Positions 58,564 to 64,000 of a stretch of DNA of 64,000 bases are shown here, piece after piece (position 1 is the first letter of the stretch; each line of letters starts with the position of its first letter). The notes beneath the pieces were generated by a model. It was not told the origin of the DNA and searched no databases. It saw only the letters and a program-made list of their open reading frames with translations. The position numbers were made by a program, and so were the translations under genes. Source of the stretch: Geodermatophilus obscurus (lineage in GTDB: Bacteria > Actinomycetota > Actinomycetes > Mycobacteriales > Geodermatophilaceae); contig NZ_FRDM01000002.1 in the NCBI RefSeq assembly GCF_900143215.1, positions 273,117 to 337,116 of the forward strand, written 5' to 3'.

Positions 58564-61500
58564 CTAGCGGCGCGCCCTCCTGCCCATCTCTCCCCAGAAC
58601 CTCCGGAGATGGGGTCGGGGCATCTCCTGCCATGACGCGGTCCTCCGCCGAGGGCTGTGGTCGAGCAAGGTCTGTTGTCGTCGACAGAAGGTTTCGGTCA
58701 GTTCGGCGTGGTAATTGACGTGGCCCTTCGGGGGATAGGGACAGAGGTCGAACTCACAGTCGCCGGGGCAGTTCTTCCCGGGCTGCGATCCCCCGGCGAC
58801 GCCGATCTTCCGGTTGGGGTCGAGTGGGCTGCGGTCACTGGCGAGGCAGAGCGGCAGGTCGCGCCGGTTCGCTCGGGAGAGCCTCTCCTCACGGAGCCTC
58901 GCGTTGTCACCCCGGTCTGCCAGGTGCAGCAGCAGCAGTACATCCGCGACGAGCTGCTGGGCGCTCCGGTCCAGGGCGCTCCAGCCGATCGACGGCGGGA
59001 TCCAGAGGGCGTGCTTGCGCAATTCCGCCCGGCTGATGGCGCTCGCCCCGATCTTCGAGGTGACGCCGTGCTCGTCGATCCACATGAACCGTTCCGGCCG
59101 GCCAGCTTCCAACGCCTTGATGACCAGTTCGCCGGCCTCCACCACGAACCGGTGCGTGCTCGGGGCGTTGCCCTGATCCCGCGGCTCCCTGCCCTCGTCC
59201 CTGAGATCACCAGCGATCTCGACCCACCGGCGCACCCGCGCCCGCACGTCGGATTGACGGACACCCCGAGTAGACGGCCCCGGTACGCGCCTCCCGGCGC
59301 CCTCGGACAGGTCCGGCAGCGCCCACAGGCCGAGCGCTTGGACCAAGGTCATCTGGGAGAACCAGAAACCACTTCGTCGAAGGAGCTCGACGGCATGCTC
59401 GGCGAGGTACGTGCGAACCTCGCCATGGGCCCGAGAGTGCTGAGCGCGTCGGTTCGCGGCGTACTTGAAGCCTTGAGCCAGCGCTACCTCGATGGAGATG
59501 GGAAGTGCCGGTGCCGGCGGCCGCCAGTCGTCGGCAGTGCGCTGCACCGCCCGCTCTGTCGGAGCTTCTTCCTCGACGGGTGTCAAGGAGTTGCCTCCTG
59601 TCCATCCCTCACGTCTCCGGTCGGTACGCAGCTCAGGACGGCCCACCCTGCCGATCCACTTCCTGAGGTTCTCCTCGGGCGTGTGTCCGCTCGTCCCCTC
59701 AGGGTGGGATGCGCTCCCCGTCGAATGGTCGCTCGAAGGCGCGTACAGGAGTGGCGCGAGCCAGGCCGACATGATGCTCTTCCGCCAATTCTCATGGCTC
59801 TGCCAGGCGCCGGAACTCAAGGCATCGAGGGTGGCCTCGAATTGTCCGCTGAGCGCGTCGAACGCAGTGGTTCCACCCACGCCCAGCTCTTGTGCCACCG
59901 CATGCCGGACAGGATAGGAGCTGGCCTCCACGTAGCCGATCCGGAACATCTCCCCGTAGGCAGCCTGCAGGATCGACTTCTCCTCGGTGAGTTCGGTTCG
60001 ACGCGGATGGGTCCTGATCCGCTGATCGACTTCCCGCAGTGCCTCACCGAAGCGATAGACGAATCCGAGCTTTGCTTCCTCGAGGGTCCGCAGGTCGGAT
60101 CCACCGAAGGTCGGCCACTTGTCCGCGGCCCTCTGTGCGAGTAGGTGCAGGCGTCGGCCAGGTTCGAGTGACACGGGGATGAGAGCATCGATCTCCACGG
60201 CGGCGGCGAGGATGTCGAGAGCCTTGCTGTCCGAGCGCTGCTCGGCCTGGTGCAGCAGGAGTCGAACCAACTCCTCGTTCGTGCCACCGTGCCCCTCGCC
60301 GGCAACGGGTGCTCCGGTCTGGCCGCGCGAGAGCAGGACCAGGGCGATCAACAATTCCCGTCCCGGGCGCTCCGGAGCCTGGAATGCATGACCCAGCAAG
60401 GTCCGGTCCTCCAGGAGACTCGCCAGTGGACGTGAGCCGAGGTATGCCTGCAGCACGCTGTGCTGGAACCTGACGCCCTCGCCACGGACCTCGACCAGAC
60501 CGAGTTGCGTTCCCCAGGCGGCTGCCAGGCGTGTGTTCACCTCGCCCCTCAGCCGTTCCGCCGCAGGCACGGCCGCGTTGAGCCAGGAAGACAGGGCTTC
60601 AATCTGGAAGCGGTCGATACGTGCCGGCTCACCGGAGCCGGGTTCGCCGTTGGACCCCCTCGGGGGTGCGATGGTCGCGACCATCGGCTCTCTCGGCTGG
60701 CCTCCCGACTGGTGGGCCTGGTGTTGTTGAGCAACGGATGCGCTGTCGGATCGCGGAGCGGGATCTTGCGGCGGACCGGTCGGCTCCGGCGCCGCCGAGC
60801 CGTCAGCCGGCGACGTCTCTCGAGCCCTTCCCTCCGGGTCCGCCTTGACCCTCGTCCTGTCCTTCTTCTTCCGGACGATCTTGAGGGCTTTCTCGTACTT
60901 GACCTCTAGTTGATCGTTGAGGAGTCCGACGCAGGCGAGGGCGGAGATGTAGGCCATGGTGGCCGTTCGTTGCTCCGTGGTCAGGGGGAGCTCTCCGCGC
61001 AGTCGTCCGCTGATCAGCGCGGACCGCCAGGTGTCGAGCAGATTCCGTCGAAGCGCGGAGCGGTCCATGTTCCTCGTGTTGAGCGTGCTGACCGATTCGT
61101 CATCCGTGATCAGATGGCTCAGCAGTCGCTCGGCGTTCAGGTCGTGCGCGATGCGCAGGTACAGGGGGGCCTCGGTCACGCCGGCCGTCTCGACGATCCA
61201 ATCCACGCGCCGGGGATCGATGTGCCCGTCGTCACTGCTCAAGTACTGCAGCGCCGCCTCCTCGCTGAGCGACTCCAGTTCAAGGATGGAGGCGTCCATT
61301 CCGCGAAGGGAGTCGTGGGGCCGGGACGTGATGATCAGGGGAAGACTCTCCTTCCGCGCCTGTGTGATGGCGAGACGGATGTGGTCGTCACGGTCCTCGT
61401 CCGCGGGGAGCGCTTCCTCGAGTCCGTCGGCGAGGACCACGAGTCGGTCGTCCTTGCCGAGGTATCGCCAGATCTTGTCGCCCTCGCCGCTCGACAGCAG

Positions 61501-62232
61501 GCCCCCACTGATCTGCCACTGGAACTGCTGGCAGGCCAACTCCCGGAAACTGAAATTCCGTGGCACATCGCGCATTCGGATGGCGATGGGGGTCGCGCCC
61601 TTCTTCGCCAGGAGTTCGACCAGGTGCACGATGACCGCGGTCTTCCCGGTACCGACCCCTCCCACGATGAGCTGCGGACGGCGGTCGCGACCGGTGTGCA
61701 CGTTGTCGATCAGCACCTTGCACAACTCGTCCCTGCCCACCACCTTTCCCGTACTGCTGCCCGCGGTGGGGACCAGCTTGTGCGGCTTGGTGGTGGCGTC
61801 CTGCTGCCGCGACTTGGGCACCTTGCGGAGCCTGCGGAACAGGAAGATGGCTGTTGCCAAGGCGACGGAGAGCCACGGCAGCACGAACCCCGTCAGAGCG
61901 CCGCAGGAGATTCCCATTCCGCTGCAACGACGATCGAGATCCAGCCCGGTGAAGTCCGATCCCCGAGTGAGGAACACGTACAGTGCGCGGACGACCCACA
62001 CCACGAGGAGGACGGCGCCGCCGTAGGACAGCAGCCGGAGTGCATTGATCGTCTTCCGAGAGCGCCAGCGCTTCGGCTCGTCGATCCCGACCTCGCGACG
62101 CCGACGACGGAGCCGCTCCGGCCAGCCGACGAGCGTGTGACGCAGTCTACGGCGCGTCCGTCTGAGGAGGAGCCTGACGCGGTTCGGCGGGCGCCTGGCC
62201 CGAGAGGGCCTCCTGGGCGAGGATCCGCTCAC
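58564..62232 (-). CDS. Membrane-anchored NACHT/STAND-type ATPase, 1222 residues
   Basis: The N-terminus is strongly basic (~residues 6-60). Two membrane helices follow at ~64-87 and ~112-132. A NACHT-like NTPase comes next: VVGRDELCKVLI, Walker A GGVGTGKT (191-198), Walker B RLVVLADGLEE (263-273) and sensor ITSRP (301-305). A disordered Pro/Ser/Gln linker at ~515-600 precedes a winged-helix-like VRFQHSVLQAYLGSRPL. The C-terminal ~500 residues are helical and end with a cysteine cluster (CPGDCEFDLCPYPP and a later C). GTG at 62232 is chosen because GGGAGG lies five bases upstream. The gene is visibly less GC-rich than its neighbours and abuts a transposase scar, so it was probably acquired. 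STAND ATPases switch by nucleotide-driven assembly; many bacterial NACHT proteins are antiphage. The role here is not known. Confidence 0.88.
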   Translation of the reverse strand: MSGSSPRRPSRARRPPNRVRLLLRRTRRRLRHTLVGWPERLRRRRREVGIDEPKRWRSRKTINALRLLSYGGAVLLVVWVVRALYVFLTRGSDFTGLDLDRRCSGMGISCGALTGFVLPWLSVALATAIFLFRRLRKVPKSRQQDATTKPHKLVPTAGSSTGKVVGRDELCKVLIDNVHTGRDRRPQLIVGGVGTGKTAVIVHLVELLAKKGATPIAIRMRDVPRNFSFRELACQQFQWQISGGLLSSGEGDKIWRYLGKDDRLVVLADGLEEALPADEDRDDHIRLAITQARKESLPLIITSRPHDSLRGMDASILELESLSEEAALQYLSSDDGHIDPRRVDWIVETAGVTEAPLYLRIAHDLNAERLLSHLITDDESVSTLNTRNMDRSALRRNLLDTWRSALISGRLRGELPLTTEQRTATMAYISALACVGLLNDQLEVKYEKALKIVRKKKDRTRVKADPEGRARETSPADGSAAPEPTGPPQDPAPRSDSASVAQQHQAHQSGGQPREPMVATIAPPRGSNGEPGSGEPARIDRFQIEALSSWLNAAVPAAERLRGEVNTRLAAAWGTQLGLVEVRGEGVRFQHSVLQAYLGSRPLASLLEDRTLLGHAFQAPERPGRELLIALVLLSRGQTGAPVAGEGHGGTNEELVRLLLHQAEQRSDSKALDILAAAVEIDALIPVSLEPGRRLHLLAQRAADKWPTFGGSDLRTLEEAKLGFVYRFGEALREVDQRIRTHPRRTELTEEKSILQAAYGEMFRIGYVEASSYPVRHAVAQELGVGGTTAFDALSGQFEATLDALSSGAWQSHENWRKSIMSAWLAPLLYAPSSDHSTGSASHPEGTSGHTPEENLRKWIGRVGRPELRTDRRREGWTGGNSLTPVEEEAPTERAVQRTADDWRPPAPALPISIEVALAQGFKYAANRRAQHSRAHGEVRTYLAEHAVELLRRSGFWFSQMTLVQALGLWALPDLSEGAGRRVPGPSTRGVRQSDVRARVRRWVEIAGDLRDEGREPRDQGNAPSTHRFVVEAGELVIKALEAGRPERFMWIDEHGVTSKIGASAISRAELRKHALWIPPSIGWSALDRSAQQLVADVLLLLHLADRGDNARLREERLSRANRRDLPLCLASDRSPLDPNRKIGVAGGSQPGKNCPGDCEFDLCPYPPKGHVNYHAELTETFCRRQQTLLDHSPRRRTASWQEMPRPHLRRFWGEMGRRARR

Positions 62233-63098
62233 CTCGGCCTCCCGACATCTGTGGGGCGATCCAGTCTCGTACCGGGAGTGGCGGGGGCAACGGCCGTGCT
62301 GGGCATACGGGGAAGGGCCCCGGCGCTCGATCACGGGTCGTCGACGTCGGCTGCCCGGAGCCTGCCTTCGCACGGCATGCCGTCCGCCCACGCGACCGTC
62401 GCGCATGTGAGTGCTGCGGTGTGGGGGACTCGCACACGTCGTCGTTGACCGGCTTGAGCGTCAAGGGGGCAGCCGTCGGCGGCCCGGTCGGAAGTCCACA
62501 GTCCGAGCTGACCTGTTCAACCGCGCCACCGGCACGAGGCGCTCGCTCCAAGGGAAGGCTGAGGAAGGCATGGCGAGAGGCTCCGCTGCTCCCATCACCG
62601 GACTGTCACCCGTTCGTCACGGCGGTCGCGGTGGGCGGAGTCCGCGTTGTAGCCGTGCACGACTCTGCGGTTCCCGGGGCCGGCGCGGACACCTGGCCGA
62701 TGGCGTGCCGGGTGGAGGTCGTCCCCGAGCACCTGGCGCACGCGAACTCCACCACCACGCTCACCGTCCACCAGCGCGTGCACCCCGGTACGGGCCGCCA
62801 GGCTGCCGGCCGCTCCGCCGCGCTGCTCGACGGCTGAACCGGGCAGCGGAGTCCCACGGTGTTGCCACGAAGGCCTCAGAGGCACGACATGGGAGGCCCG
62901 GGTTCCTGACCAGTAGGAGCGCCGAGGTGATCGAGTGTCCGGTGGCGACACGCTCCATGCGCACACGGCTGGGTCCGCCTCGCTCGTAGCCGGTGGCGGG
63001 CTGACGGTCCCTCCACCGCCCCCGCTGGGGGCACGTCGTGTCCGCCGCCATGGCGAGCCTGAACGCCAGGATCGGACACAGGTGCCAGGGGAGGGCGG
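62233..63098. other. Region without a confident gene upstream of the NACHT gene
   Basis: About 870 bases. A plus-strand frame ending at 62837 contains a coding-like stretch (FVTAVAVGGVRVVAVHDS, CRVEVVPEHLAHANSTTTL), but I recognise no family and its 5' part looks random. It could be a gene remnant. The promoter of the NACHT gene should lie near 62240-62330. Confidence 0.4.
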
Positions 63099-63189
63099 GT
63101 GACCGACTTCTTGCGGGTGACGGTGCACGACCGGGTGGAGTCGATTGAGGACGACCGCCGGCAAGGCCGCTCCGCCGCGGGCACCGCTC

Positions 63190-63585
63190 GCCTCGGGCAG
63201 CCGGAGATCGGCATCGGGTTCATCCCACCGGTCGGCGCGACGCAGGCGCTGGCCCGCCTGCTGGGGCGGCCACGGGCGCTGCGCTTCCTCTACGACGGCA
63301 CCCTGCTCAGCGCCGAGGAGGCCTGCGCCATCGGCCTCGTCGACGTCGTGGTGGCTGCCGAGCGGCTCCGCGAGGAGGTGCAGGGCTACGCCGAGGGGCT
63401 GGCCCGGAAGCCGGCGCGGGCGCTGGCGGCCATCCGGCGCTGCATCACCGAGGGCGTCGACCTGCCCTTCGACGAGGGCCTGGCCATCGAGCGGGAGGAG
63501 GCGGTGGCGCTCGGCGCCACGGCGGACTTCCGCGAGGGGCTGGACGCCTTCCTCGGCAGGCGACCACCGGTCTGGTCGGACCGAC
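63190..63585 (+). pseudogene. Enoyl-CoA hydratase/isomerase C-terminal remnant
   Basis: The frame reads LGQPEIGIGFIPPVGATQAL, ARLLGRPRALRFLYDG, EEACAIGLVDVVVAAERL and DFREGLDAFLGRRPPVW, the C-terminal half of a crotonase-fold protein. The N-terminal half with the CoA-binding and oxyanion-hole segments is missing. The frame is open from GTG 63099 with unrelated residues, and it runs past the normal C-terminus without a stop. I read it as a broken gene. Confidence 0.75.
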
Positions 63586-63876
63586 CTGGGGCCCGAGTCG
63601 GGTCCGCGTGGACCCGCGGCCGCCGTCGAGGGGTCGCAGGTTCTCGTTCGGCCGTCCCGGCCACGTGGTCTCGGGATCGGCGACGGTCCGGACCCTCGGG
63701 GGGGCGGAACTGTCCCGGCGGGGGCGGCCACCCGGCGGCGGTGGCGATCCGGGCCGGCCGCCGGGCGCATCGAATCCGCGCCGAACCGCTCGACCGGCCC
63801 GATCGGTGCCATGGTGTGGAGTCCATGTGGCGACGGCGCGTGACCTCGCCACTCCCCGTATCGGGAGGAGCAGGTC

Positions 63877-64000
63877 ATGGTCGTGCTGCACACCGCGATA
63901 GCCATCGCCGTCATCGTGCTGCTCATCATCAGGATCAGGATCGACCCGGTGATCTCGCTGATCATCGGGTCGCTCTATCTCGGCCTGGCGACCGGGGTGG
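63877..64000 (+). CDS. GntP-family gluconate permease-like protein, cut by window edge
   Basis: The first 41 residues read VVLHTAIAIAVIVLLIIRIR then DPVISLIIGSLYLGLATGV. They form a first membrane helix and the start of a second, in the pattern of GntP-type gluconate:H+ symporters. The ATG follows GGAGGAG by seven bases. The rest lies beyond the right edge, so the family call rests on a short stretch. Confidence 0.65.
   Translation, partial: MVVLHTAIAIAVIVLLIIRIRIDPVISLIIGSLYLGLATGV

Noticed and set aside
60910..62448. A 512-codon plus-strand frame opposite the NACHT gene
   Set aside because: The NACHT motifs are on the minus strand; the plus-strand product shows no domain.
62421..62837. 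Plus-strand frame of 138 codons with a coding-like 3' half
   Set aside because: No family is recognised, the 5' half looks random and no ribosome site supports the start. It is mentioned as a possible remnant only.
63099..64000. Open plus-strand frame from GTG 63099 with a GGGAGG-like site, running to the window edge
   Set aside because: Only 63190-63585 resembles a protein (enoyl-CoA hydratase C-terminus). The frame continues through a different gene's promoter and start, so it is not one gene.

Overview
The window is typical of a very high-GC actinobacterium. It has long GC-rich antisense open frames, many GTG starts, strong GGAGG-type ribosome binding sites, DUF5709 and DUF6510 proteins, LAL-type and SARP-like regulators, an ECF41 sigma factor and an actinobacterial LexA box. 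The gene content fits the Geodermatophilaceae (Blastococcus, Geodermatophilus or Modestobacter) best, but that placement is inference from gene content alone. No rRNA, tRNA or CRISPR array was recognised.

Region 1 (1-15.5 kb) looks like a stress and detoxification block. Two large ATPase LuxR regulators flank it (1-1194, cut by the window edge, and 11611-14379). Between them are an alpha/beta hydrolase, a TetR regulator beside a truncated haloacetate dehalogenase, a DipZ-like thioredoxin-fold protein, an epoxide hydrolase, a DUF1330/disulfide-oxidoreductase operon, a VOC protein with a separate small tail-like partner, a peroxiredoxin-like protein and a SnoaL-like protein. A TCCCTGGT/ACCAGGGA box recurs in four of the intergenic regions, twice with an 11-bp phase, and may mark a regulon.

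Region 2 (15.5-30.5 kb) holds an oleA-oleBC-oleD operon for head-to-head olefin synthesis. A divergent coiled-coil protein/tyrosine recombinase pair follows, then a membrane-anchored alpha/beta hydrolase, a TylF-type methyltransferase, an HpcH/HpaI aldolase, a SerA-like dehydrogenase, an AhpD-like protein, a GDPD phosphodiesterase and a methyltransferase. Remnants of a second AhpD-like gene and of a DsbA-like gene lie in the gaps.

Region 3 (30.5-58.4 kb) is rich in signalling genes. It has a LuxR/TPR regulator next to a TPR paralogue with a different C-terminus, and an ECF41 sigma factor divergent from a VOC gene. A 90-residue unknown protein lies behind a LexA-type box. A carotenoid oxygenase precedes a two-component pair in which the response regulator is fused to a thioredoxin-reductase-like flavoprotein and the kinase has a cyclic-nucleotide-binding domain. 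Further on are a cyclase/ATPase/TPR giant, a GAF-like LuxR regulator, two tandem SARP-like genes around a small protein, a patatin/acyltransferase pair, a BrkB-type membrane protein, a P450 and a luciferase-like monooxygenase.

Region 4 (58.4-64 kb) appears to be an insertion of foreign DNA. A truncated IS3-type transposase lies against the 3' end of a 1222-residue membrane-anchored NACHT-type STAND ATPase whose base composition is visibly less GC-rich than its surroundings. Beyond it are about 0.9 kb without a clear gene, an enoyl-CoA hydratase remnant, and the start of a gluconate-permease-like gene cut by the right edge. The NACHT protein is the best candidate here for an undescribed, possibly immune-type system.
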